A stretch of 64,000 bases of DNA, from the NCBI GenBank assembly GCA_020635995.1, contig JACJYS010000001.1, positions 186,001-250,000 of the forward strand. The letters are read 5' to 3'. The DNA comes from Chitinophagales bacterium. GTDB taxonomy: Bacteria; Bacteroidota; Bacteroidia; Chitinophagales; UBA8649. Under the pieces are notes generated by a model. It was not told where the DNA came from. It made no database searches and saw only the letters and a program-made list of their open reading frames with translations. Made by a program: the position numbers and the translations under genes. Of the stretch, positions 1-7,203 are shown in pieces; position 1 is the stretch's first letter, and each line of letters begins with the position of its first letter.

Positions 1-1769
1 TTCGTATAGAAAATGATGCTACGCAACTTAGTGTAGCTAATAATATAAATAATTTTCATAAAAACAATCTAAATATATTTTATAAAAGCATACAAACACT
101 TGAAAATAAAGAAAACCAAAACCTATCGGAAAATGCTTTAAAACCTTATTTTCTTGCTTGCAGAGAGCAGTTTAAACACTGTGAGTTTTTGCTTACCTAT
201 GTAAATCTGTATAAAAACCTTAAATATAATGGTCCAAATGTGCCTTATGTAGTTTTTGATGGTGCCGATGTAAAAAATATAGAACAACCGCATGGTTTGC
301 AGGTAATGGAAGACCTTATTTATAATGCAAATGCTTCATCCCGAAGTGCTTTAAAAACAGAAATTTTAGCTTTAGATGCTTTAGTGAAAAAAGAAATAAA
401 CCGCATAGCCGACAAAGAGGTTTATGATGCCCGAACATATAACAATACCATATTGGATGCTGTGCGAATGGAATTAATTCGGATAGAAACTTTAGGAATT
501 ACAGGCTTTGATGTGCCGGACTCTAAAAATGCCATTCCAGAAGCTATTGAAGCACTTAAAACTTTAGCTGCTATTATTCAATTTTACAAGCCTTTGTTTG
601 ACGAAGCGAATGCCACCGTTTTTTATAATAAAGCCAATCCATTATTTAACAATGCTATTAATTATTTAAAAAATGACCAAGATTTTGAGGCTTTAAATCG
701 TTTGGAATTAATGACAGATTATTTGCAACCATTATCTGCGTGGGTTTCTGAATCTTTTGCTGTTTTACATTACGATTATTTAAAAATTCATCCTGCATCA
801 AACCCTCAAGCCAAGCATTTGTTTGCCGAAGATTTTTTAACAGATCCATATTACGCAGATGCCAATGAATATACTATTGCCTTAGGCAAAAAATTATTTT
901 ATGAAACACTATTGTCTAAAAACCGCCAGCGTAGTTGTGCTTCCTGCCATATTCCGCAGTTGGGATTTGCTGATGGTTTAGCCAAAAATGTATCTTTAGA
1001 TGGCAGTCAATTCTTACCCAGAAATACGCCTACTTTAATTAATGCCGCTTACCAACGAAAATTTTTGTATGATTCTAAATTCAACACTATTGAAAAACAA
1101 TCTATGAATGTAATTCATAATGAAATGGAAATGAATGGCAATTTAGAACTGGTGGTAGATACTTTATTTTGCATACCGGAGTATGTAGATTTGTACGAAA
1201 AGGGTTTTAATGGTATTTTAAATGAATATACTACCATAAGAGCTATCACAGATTATGTTACTTCATTAAAAAGTGTAGATTCTCGTTTTGATAAATATAT
1301 GAATGGCGATAAAGAAGCTCTAACGCCCTCAGAGATAAATGGGTTTAATCTTTTTGCAGGTAAAGCAAAGTGTGCTACCTGCCATTATATGCCTATGTTT
1401 AACGGCTTAGTACCGCCTTTTTATATGGAAACAGAATCGGAAATTATAGGCGTGCCTGCCAGCACAAAAATTCCTTATGAGTTGGATGCTGATTTAGGGA
1501 AATACGAAATAAACAAATTAGATTTTCAAAAGTTTTCTTTTAAAACAACCACGCTAAAAAACATAGAACTAACAGCACCTTATATGCACAATGGCATATT
1601 TAATACCTTAGAAGAAGTGGTAGATTTTTATAACGATGGTGGCGGTGTAGGGCACGGCATTGATTTACCGAGTCAAACTTTACCTACGGATTCTTTGCAT
1701 TTAACAACACAAGAAAAAGCAGATTTGGTTCTTTTTATGAAAGCATTAACAGACGAAGCATATAGATAA
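1..1769 (+). CDS. Di-haem cytochrome c peroxidase family protein with imelysin-like N-terminal region (5' partial)
   Basis: The reading frame is open from base 3, so the true start lies upstream of the window; the TTG at 189 is only an internal codon. Two haem-binding CxxCH motifs are visible, CASCH at 936-950 and CATCH at 1371-1385, with the spacing and flanks of the CcpA/MauG peroxidase family. These periplasmic enzymes reduce hydrogen peroxide with electrons from small cytochromes or oxidise other substrates. The first 240 or so visible residues are helical and carry imelysin-like phrases (EQPHGLQVMEDLIY, then GFDVPDSKNAIPEA), an arrangement I associate with Bacteroidota peroxidases, possibly metal related. 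The signal peptide is not visible because the start is missing. It converges on the DUF3078 gene. Family call firm, substrate unknown. Confidence 0.88.
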   Translation, partial: RIENDATQLSVANNINNFHKNNLNIFYKSIQTLENKENQNLSENALKPYFLACREQFKHCEFLLTYVNLYKNLKYNGPNVPYVVFDGADVKNIEQPHGLQVMEDLIYNANASSRSALKTEILALDALVKKEINRIADKEVYDARTYNNTILDAVRMELIRIETLGITGFDVPDSKNAIPEAIEALKTLAAIIQFYKPLFDEANATVFYNKANPLFNNAINYLKNDQDFEALNRLELMTDYLQPLSAWVSESFAVLHYDYLKIHPASNPQAKHLFAEDFLTDPYYADANEYTIALGKKLFYETLLSKNRQRSCASCHIPQLGFADGLAKNVSLDGSQFLPRNTPTLINAAYQRKFLYDSKFNTIEKQSMNVIHNEMEMNGNLELVVDTLFCIPEYVDLYEKGFNGILNEYTTIRAITDYVTSLKSVDSRFDKYMNGDKEALTPSEINGFNLFAGKAKCATCHYMPMFNGLVPPFYMETESEIIGVPASTKIPYELDADLGKYEINKLDFQKFSFKTTTLKNIELTAPYMHNGIFNTLEEVVDFYNDGGGVGHGIDLPSQTLPTDSLHLTTQEKADLVLFMKALTDEAYR

Positions 1770-1773
1770 AAAA

Positions 1774-1798
1774 GGGACTACCTTTTTAAGATAATCCC
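1774..1798 (-). terminator. Probable intrinsic terminator of the DUF3078 gene
   Basis: An imperfect hairpin (GGGA...TCCC outer pairs with two mismatches inside) lies between the convergent genes. On the minus strand it is followed by a run of six T, so it would end transcripts of the DUF3078 gene. The stem is weak. Confidence 0.45.
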
Positions 1799-1826
1799 AA
1801 TTATAATTATTTATACTTAGTACAAA

Positions 1827-2912
1827 CTACTCTTTTCCTTTCTTTTTTGGTTTATCTTTTCCAAAATTGTAAGTTAAACCTACGGTTAACACTTCTCTAA
1901 ATTGAACGCCAGTAGTGTTTTGCTGAATAAAATTCCCATCGGCATCTTTATACAAATCGCCAGTATCCGGATTTTTTAAATATACAGCATCTCCGTTTTT
2001 ATCTACTTTAGCCCAGCTTGTGTTATCGTCATACAATAAATGTGTAAATAAGTTTACTGCCAGCCAATCGTTTACTTTTAAATCTATACCCGTTTGCCAA
2101 TCTACGTCTATGTTTTTACGGTTGGTTTTGTTGGGGTCTGTATAGCTCATAAACAACTCTAAAACGCTACGTACATTTACGTTTTTAAACACTTCTTTTT
2201 GGAATGAAAAACGAGCTAATGCTCCAAACTCTGCTCTAAAGTTTTTATTGTAATATCTATTGCCATTAGCATCTGTAGTGGCAGGTATATATCTGTCAAG
2301 ATTTGCTATATTATCATTGGCTACTATTGTAAACTTGCCCGCTACAGGAGAAAGGAATATAGAAAAATACGGTTTTGGCTTATAATCTATACCTATGGCT
2401 GTTTTTATATACATTGGCGAAGCAAATTGAGTAATTAATTTCTTAGGTGCTTCGGCATAATCATAGCCTTTAGTTACGGCACTTTGCACGTTTACTAAGC
2501 CAGATAAAAACAAAGTTTTAGTTAATTTATACCCATATTGAGAGTTAAGCACCATTAAATTTTGGTTTATTTGAGCTCCTTCGCCTTTAAATTTAACAAT
2601 ACCCCAGTTGGCATCAAAAGTGTTTTCCCAAATATGTCTTTTCTTTACTAAATTGGCAAAAGCAAAAACATGAAAGTTAACGGCTATTTGACTGTTTCCT
2701 CCTGCTGCCCAGTTTACTAAAGCTGTTTGCCCAAACTGAATAGCTCCTGTGCCTCCCCAGTCCCATTTAGCGGTATCAGAAATCTCGCCTAATTTTCCTG
2801 AAATCTTTTCTCTGTCTGTTGCTGCTTCAAGCGTTTCTTCTTTTTGAGCATTAACATTACTCAATCCAAACGCTAAAATCAGCATTAAAAATACTTTGTA
2901 AAAATTGTTCAT
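1827..2912 (-). CDS. DUF3078 domain outer-membrane protein
   Basis: 361 aa. It begins with a signal peptide (MNNFYKVFLMLILAFGLSNVNAQ, cut after NAQ). The phrase WDWGGTGAIQFGQTALVNWA near residue 50 is the hallmark of DUF3078, a Bacteroidota-specific family of predicted outer-membrane beta-barrels. The rest alternates hydrophobic and polar residues with many aromatic strand ends and finishes with a lysine-rich tail (KDKPKKKGKE). No function is known for the family. A near-consensus promoter box (GATATTTG, one mismatch) lies at 2932-2939 on the minus strand. It is monocistronic and convergent with the peroxidase gene. Confidence 0.85.
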   Translation of the reverse strand: MNNFYKVFLMLILAFGLSNVNAQKEETLEAATDREKISGKLGEISDTAKWDWGGTGAIQFGQTALVNWAAGGNSQIAVNFHVFAFANLVKKRHIWENTFDANWGIVKFKGEGAQINQNLMVLNSQYGYKLTKTLFLSGLVNVQSAVTKGYDYAEAPKKLITQFASPMYIKTAIGIDYKPKPYFSIFLSPVAGKFTIVANDNIANLDRYIPATTDANGNRYYNKNFRAEFGALARFSFQKEVFKNVNVRSVLELFMSYTDPNKTNRKNIDVDWQTGIDLKVNDWLAVNLFTHLLYDDNTSWAKVDKNGDAVYLKNPDTGDLYKDADGNFIQQNTTGVQFREVLTVGLTYNFGKDKPKKKGKE

Positions 2913-3002
2913 AGTTTTAATTTTAGAAGTGCAAATATCTCAACAAATATGCCAATATTCAAAATATTGGATTACTTAATACACACACATGTATATTTTA
3001 TG

Positions 3003-3010
3003 TAGCTTTG
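3003..3010 (+). promoter_or_regulatory. Bacteroidota -7 promoter box (TAGCTTTG)
   Basis: Perfect match to TAnnTTTG, only six bases before the ATG at 3017. It probably drives the run of genes starting with the small membrane protein, with an almost leaderless transcript. No clear -33 TTTG was found at the usual spacing. Confidence 0.6.
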
Positions 3011-3016
3011 CACCTA

Positions 3017-3196
3017 ATGAAAATAAACAAAATACTACAAATTGTTTGGCTGGCTACGGGCATTATGGCTATATTTATAGCTATATACAACTATATGCGT
3101 TTTGGCGAAATAGTAAACAAAGTGTATATGCCTCTTATAATTTCTGTATTCTGTTTTGTTTTGTTTTTTAACCTTTATCGCAAAAGAAATAAGTAA
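3017..3196 (+). CDS. Small membrane protein of unknown function
   Basis: 59 aa if started at the ATG at 3017; an earlier in-frame TTG at 3008 overlaps the promoter box TAGCTTTG, so 3017 is preferred. Two predicted membrane segments (about residues 6-25 and 38-54) are joined by a short loop and followed by a basic tail (YRKRNK), which suggests both ends face the cytoplasm. It lies nine bases ahead of the CNNM gene and probably heads that transcript. I do not recognise the family. Confidence 0.6.
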   Translation: MKINKILQIVWLATGIMAIFIAIYNYMRFGEIVNKVYMPLIISVFCFVLFFNLYRKRNK

Positions 3197-3205
3197 CAGA
3201 CTTAT

Positions 3206-4474
3206 ATGTCATTGTTTTTAACCATAGTTTTTTTATTGTTAAGTGCCTTGTTTTCCGGCTTAGAAATAGCGTTTATTTCTTCTAACAAATTACGTATTGA
3301 ACTGAATAAAGAAACGGGAAACCTTGCCAGTAAAATAATAGCTAAATATAATGAAGATGCTCCCACATTTATAACGGCATTGCTCATAGGCAATAATATT
3401 GCACTTATTTTATTCAGTTCCTACATGTCTAATATAGTAGATGGAAATGTTTTGAGCTTTTTAGGACACAATCCTTTAGTTTTACTGTTAGTTCAAACTT
3501 TAATTACTACTATTGTAGTACTCGTTTTTGGCGAATTTTTCCCTAAAGCTCTTTTCAGAATTTCGCCTTACAGAGCTTTGTTGCTATTTGCATTACCTTT
3601 TCATTATGTAATATATTGGATATTAAAACCCATAGCATTTGTAGTTTCGTGGCTGTCAAAATCTATTATTAAGCTAATAATGCCCAATAAGTATAATGAA
3701 GAACAAGAAAATTTTACCTCTGTAGATTTAGAACACTACATTAAAGAAGTTAGCTCGGGCAGTCATTCTGACGATGACGATGATGAATTAAATAGCGATA
3801 TTTTTGAAAAAGCACTTTATTTAAAGGAAATAAAAGTAAAAGAATGTATGGTGCCCCGTATGGAAATACAAGGTGTAGAACTTAGCATCGGCTTAGATGA
3901 AATAAGATCTCTTTTTGTTGATTCTAAGCATTCGCGATTAATTGTTTACGAAAACGATATTGACAATATTTTGGGTTATGTGCATCATATTGACTTTTTA
4001 AAGAAACCCCAAAACATAAAAGAAATTATTTATGATGTTACCGTAGTACCGGAAAATATGAGTGCCCGAGATTTACTTACTATTTTTACTAAAGAACACA
4101 AAACTATGGCACAGGTAGTAGATGAATATGGCGGCACAGCAGGTATTGTTACTTTAGAAGATTTAATAGAAGAAATTTTTGGCGAAATACAAGACGAACA
4201 CGATGATGACGAGTTTATAGAAAAACAACTAAATGAAAGTGAATACGTTTTTTCCGGAAGGTTAGAAATTGATTATATTAATGAAAAATATGGATTAAAT
4301 ATTCCTATGGGAGATTATGAAACCCTGGCGGGCTATGTGGTAGTAAACCATGAAGATATACCCGAAATAGATGAAAATATCTACATTGACAATTTCAAAA
4401 TTCATATACTTTCTGCCTCTAACAACAGAATAGAAACCTTGCAATTAAAAAAATTGGACATAGAAAATGAATAG
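3206..4474 (+). CDS. CNNM/CBS-pair/CorC_HlyC transporter-associated protein, GldE-like
   Basis: 422 aa hemolysin-family protein. The first 150 residues form a CNNM membrane domain with about four segments, beginning MSLFLTIVFLLLSALFSGLE. A paired CBS domain covers roughly residues 200-325, including the phrase VDEYGGTAGIVTLEDLIEEI. A C-terminal CorC_HlyC domain starts near residue 340 (FSGRLEIDYINEKYGLNIP). The family takes part in magnesium or other cation handling. In gliding Bacteroidota the homologue GldE has this architecture, but GldE is normally paired with GldD, which is not here, so I do not give the symbol. An acidic stretch (SDDDDDEL) precedes the CBS region. It overlaps panC by eight bases. 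Confidence 0.85.
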   Translation: MSLFLTIVFLLLSALFSGLEIAFISSNKLRIELNKETGNLASKIIAKYNEDAPTFITALLIGNNIALILFSSYMSNIVDGNVLSFLGHNPLVLLLVQTLITTIVVLVFGEFFPKALFRISPYRALLLFALPFHYVIYWILKPIAFVVSWLSKSIIKLIMPNKYNEEQENFTSVDLEHYIKEVSSGSHSDDDDDELNSDIFEKALYLKEIKVKECMVPRMEIQGVELSIGLDEIRSLFVDSKHSRLIVYENDIDNILGYVHHIDFLKKPQNIKEIIYDVTVVPENMSARDLLTIFTKEHKTMAQVVDEYGGTAGIVTLEDLIEEIFGEIQDEHDDDEFIEKQLNESEYVFSGRLEIDYINEKYGLNIPMGDYETLAGYVVVNHEDIPEIDENIYIDNFKIHILSASNNRIETLQLKKLDIENE

Positions 4475-5312
4475 TTTTTATTCAATAAAAGCACTAAAAA
4501 AGTATTTAAACCAAGCTAAATCAGAAGGAAAAACCATTGGTTTTGTGCCTACTATGGGTGCACTGCACAAAGGGCATCTTTCGCTGGTTCAAGCGGCATT
4601 AAATGAATGCAATATTGCCGTTGCCAGTATTTTTGTAAACCCCACACAGTTTAACAATAAAGAAGATTTAGACAAATACCCAAGAACATTAGAAAAAGAT
4701 AGTGAACTTTTAGAAAATGTAGGTTGCCATGCTGTTTTTGCTCCTACGGTAAAAGAAATGTATCCTCATGGATTAAAAAATGGTTTTGAAGCTCCGCAAA
4801 TAGGAAATATAACTTCTGTATTAGAAGGAGAACACCGCCCGGGACATTTTGAAGGCATGATGCAAGTAGTAAGTCTATTGCTTGATATTGTAGCTCCTAC
4901 CCATTTGTATATGGGATTAAAAGACTATCAACAGTTTGCCATAGTTAGCTTAATGGTAGAAGCACAAGGCAGAGAAATAATAATGAGAGGCATGCCTATA
5001 GTTAGAGAAGAAAACGGTTTAGCCATGAGTTCAAGGAATGAACGACTGAGTCCCACTTGCCGAGAAAATGCTAAAATTATATATGAAACACTTGAAAAAG
5101 TAAAATCTCAGTTAGATTTTCATAATATAGACGAGTTAGAAAAATTGGGGAAAGCTTTAATAGAAAAATTAGATGGCACAGAAGTTGAATATTTTGAAAT
5201 AGTGGACGCAAAAACTCTAACAAAAACCGACATTAATGCTAAAAAGAACTTAATTGCTTTAACTGCTGTTTGGTATGAAGGCATTCGCCTTATAGACAAT
5301 ATGATTTTATAA
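4467..5312 (+). CDS. panC: Pantoate--beta-alanine ligase
   Basis: 281 aa, the usual length. It condenses pantoate with beta-alanine at the cost of ATP to make pantothenate, the vitamin B5 step of coenzyme A synthesis. The nucleotidyltransferase HxGH-type motif is seen in TMGALHKGHLSLV near residue 30, and the second conserved loop in MSSRNERL near residue 190. The start overlaps the CNNM gene. The next gene, panD, supplies the beta-alanine, so the two form a functional pair in the cytoplasm. Confidence 0.97.
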   Translation: MNSFYSIKALKKYLNQAKSEGKTIGFVPTMGALHKGHLSLVQAALNECNIAVASIFVNPTQFNNKEDLDKYPRTLEKDSELLENVGCHAVFAPTVKEMYPHGLKNGFEAPQIGNITSVLEGEHRPGHFEGMMQVVSLLLDIVAPTHLYMGLKDYQQFAIVSLMVEAQGREIIMRGMPIVREENGLAMSSRNERLSPTCRENAKIIYETLEKVKSQLDFHNIDELEKLGKALIEKLDGTEVEYFEIVDAKTLTKTDINAKKNLIALTAVWYEGIRLIDNMIL

Positions 5313-5321
5313 AATTAGTTT

Positions 5322-5329
5322 TAAATTTG
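5322..5329 (+). promoter_or_regulatory. Bacteroidota -7 promoter box (TAAATTTG) before panD
   Basis: Perfect TAnnTTTG match in the 26-base gap after panC, nine bases before the panD ATG. panD may therefore have its own promoter with a very short leader, besides read-through from panC. Confidence 0.5.
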
Positions 5330-5338
5330 CCTTAACTT

Positions 5339-5683
5339 ATGCAATTACAAGTATTCAAATCAAAAATACACAGGGCTGTTGTAACTCAAGCCGACTTAAA
5401 TTATATAGGTAGTATTACCATTGATGAAGACCTAATGGATGCCGCCAATATATTAGAAAACGAACGCGTACAAATAGTAAACTGCAATAACGGAGAACGC
5501 TTAGAAACTTATGTTATTAAAGGAGAAAGAGGTTCTGGAGTGATATGTTTAAACGGTGCAGCCGCCCGAAAAGTAGCCGTGGGCGATATTGTTATTATTA
5601 TTTCTTATGCCTATATGGATAGAGAAGAATTAAAATCGCATGTGCCCGTTACTATTTATCCTGGCGAAAACAATCAATTGTAA
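5339..5683 (+). CDS. panD: Aspartate 1-decarboxylase
   Basis: 114 aa. It decarboxylates L-aspartate to beta-alanine for pantothenate synthesis. The enzyme is made as a proenzyme that cuts itself between Gly24 and Ser25 to make the pyruvoyl cofactor; those residues are present in NYIGSITID. The conserved ICLNGAAARK and GDIVIIISYA stretches are also intact. It sits directly after panC, its pathway partner. Confidence 0.97.
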   Translation: MQLQVFKSKIHRAVVTQADLNYIGSITIDEDLMDAANILENERVQIVNCNNGERLETYVIKGERGSGVICLNGAAARKVAVGDIVIIISYAYMDREELKSHVPVTIYPGENNQL

Positions 5684-5696
5684 ATAGCCACATTAT

Positions 5697-6716
5697 ATGA
5701 ATAGTAAAATAAAGTCTTTTTTAAAAATAGCCATTCCTTTTTTAATAGGCTTTTTACTTATTTATTTATATTTCAAACAACTTACACCTAAGGATATTGA
5801 AGACATAAAAAACGCTATAAAAGGAGCTAATTATTTTATGTTATTAATTTCTGTTTTCTTTACTTTACTTAGTGATATTTTCCGTTCGTGGCGGTTTAAA
5901 AATCTTATAGATGCTACAGGACAAAAAATAACATTTATGAAATCTTTTCACGCTGTAAATGTTAATTATTTAGTAAACTTAGGCATTCCAAGAGCCGGAG
6001 AATTGGCAAGGTGTGGCGTGCTGGCTACTTACGATAATATTCCTATTAATAAAAGCTTAGGTGTTTTAATAAACGAACGAATTGTAGATTTGATTTTACT
6101 GCTTTTTGTAGGCGGGTTAACCTTACTTTTTCAATATACTGTGTTTGTTAGTTTCTATAATGAATATATGGGAGCAACCGTAAAATCTGTTATTGATTGG
6201 TTTTTCTTACACCCTGTTATAGCCGGTATTTTGGGCATAGTGCTTATTATTGGTTTTTATGTTTTTACAAGATTTTTGTTTTCTAAAAATAAATCAACAG
6301 GAAAAATAACCAGTATTATTAATGGTTTTAAAGATGGGATTTTATCTGTGGTTCGCCTTAAAAAACCGTGGTTATTTGTCTTTCAATCATTGGCTATTTG
6401 GGTGTGTTATTTTTTTATGATTTATTTTGTTACCAAAACACTACCACAATCTTCATTTTTAGGTTTTGATGCCACTTTAGCCATTTTATTTTTTGGAACA
6501 TTTGGATTTTTAGCCACACCCGGGGGCATTGGCTCTTACCCTATTATTGTAGGTTTACTTTTAGCATTATACGGCTTAGAAATGCATATAGGCACTACTT
6601 TGGGCTGGATTACTTACGTAGGGCAAACCATACTTATACTTTTTCTCGGTTTATTTTCTTTTATAATGCTGGGTAGAGAAAAAGCCAAGTTAAAATTGCT
6701 AAGTGCCGGTGAATAA
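5697..6716 (+). CDS. Lysylphosphatidylglycerol synthase-type (UPF0104/AglD-like) membrane protein
   Basis: 339 aa integral membrane protein with about eight segments. Conserved features of the flippase-like UPF0104 family are present: RSWRF near residue 65, GIPRAGELARC near residue 100, NERIVDL, and a late TPGGIGSYP loop near residue 275. Only the membrane part of the family is present, without a lysyltransferase domain, so lipid lysylation is not implied. In Bacteroidota this gene commonly sits beside panD, which agrees with the context here. Function not established. Confidence 0.8.
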   Translation: MNSKIKSFLKIAIPFLIGFLLIYLYFKQLTPKDIEDIKNAIKGANYFMLLISVFFTLLSDIFRSWRFKNLIDATGQKITFMKSFHAVNVNYLVNLGIPRAGELARCGVLATYDNIPINKSLGVLINERIVDLILLLFVGGLTLLFQYTVFVSFYNEYMGATVKSVIDWFFLHPVIAGILGIVLIIGFYVFTRFLFSKNKSTGKITSIINGFKDGILSVVRLKKPWLFVFQSLAIWVCYFFMIYFVTKTLPQSSFLGFDATLAILFFGTFGFLATPGGIGSYPIIVGLLLALYGLEMHIGTTLGWITYVGQTILILFLGLFSFIMLGREKAKLKLLSAGE

Positions 6717-7179
6717 GCTACAAACAGTAGAAGAATTAAAAAGAACCATTGCTCAATGGCAGTTAAAAAACAATATTGTAGTTTTTACTAATGGCTGTTT
6801 TGATATACTTCATACAGGGCATATTCATATTTTAGAAGAAGCAAAAAAACAAGGGCACAAACTAATAGTAGCATTAAATACAGATGCTTCGGTAAAAAAA
6901 TTAAAAGGAAAAAACAGACCTATTAATGCTGAGTTAGATAGAGCTAAAGTAATATCGGCTATTGAAGCCGTAGATGCCGTAGTTTTATTTAATGAAGAAA
7001 CTCCGCTTACTTTAATAAAGATACTACAACCGGATGTGCTGGTAAAAGGTGGAGATTACACTAAAAACAACATAGTGGGAGCTAAGGAAATAGAAAGTTG
7101 GGGTGGCAAAGTAGTAATAATTCCTTTTTTACAGGGTTTTTCAAGTACTTCTATTATAGAAAAGATGAAAAAGGCGTAA
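6703..7179 (+). CDS. rfaE2: D-glycero-beta-D-manno-heptose 1-phosphate adenylyltransferase
   Basis: 158 aa, equal to the C-terminal half of bifunctional HldE. It adenylylates heptose 1-phosphate to give ADP-heptose for the lipopolysaccharide core. The nucleotidyltransferase signature is clear (FTNGCFDILHTGHIHIL near residue 30), as are LKGKNRPI and the C-terminal GFSSTSII. It begins at GTG 6703 or GTG 6709, inside the end of the upstream gene. The kinase half (rfaE1) is not in this window. Confidence 0.93.
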   Translation: MPVNKLQTVEELKRTIAQWQLKNNIVVFTNGCFDILHTGHIHILEEAKKQGHKLIVALNTDASVKKLKGKNRPINAELDRAKVISAIEAVDAVVLFNEETPLTLIKILQPDVLVKGGDYTKNNIVGAKEIESWGGKVVIIPFLQGFSSTSIIEKMKKA

Positions 7180-7203
7180 GCACTTGCTATATTTACACTT
7201 GAA

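Noticed and set aside
2989..3171. Plus-strand open frame overlapping the small membrane protein
   Set aside because: It begins before the promoter box and is in a different frame from the better supported 3017-3196 gene.
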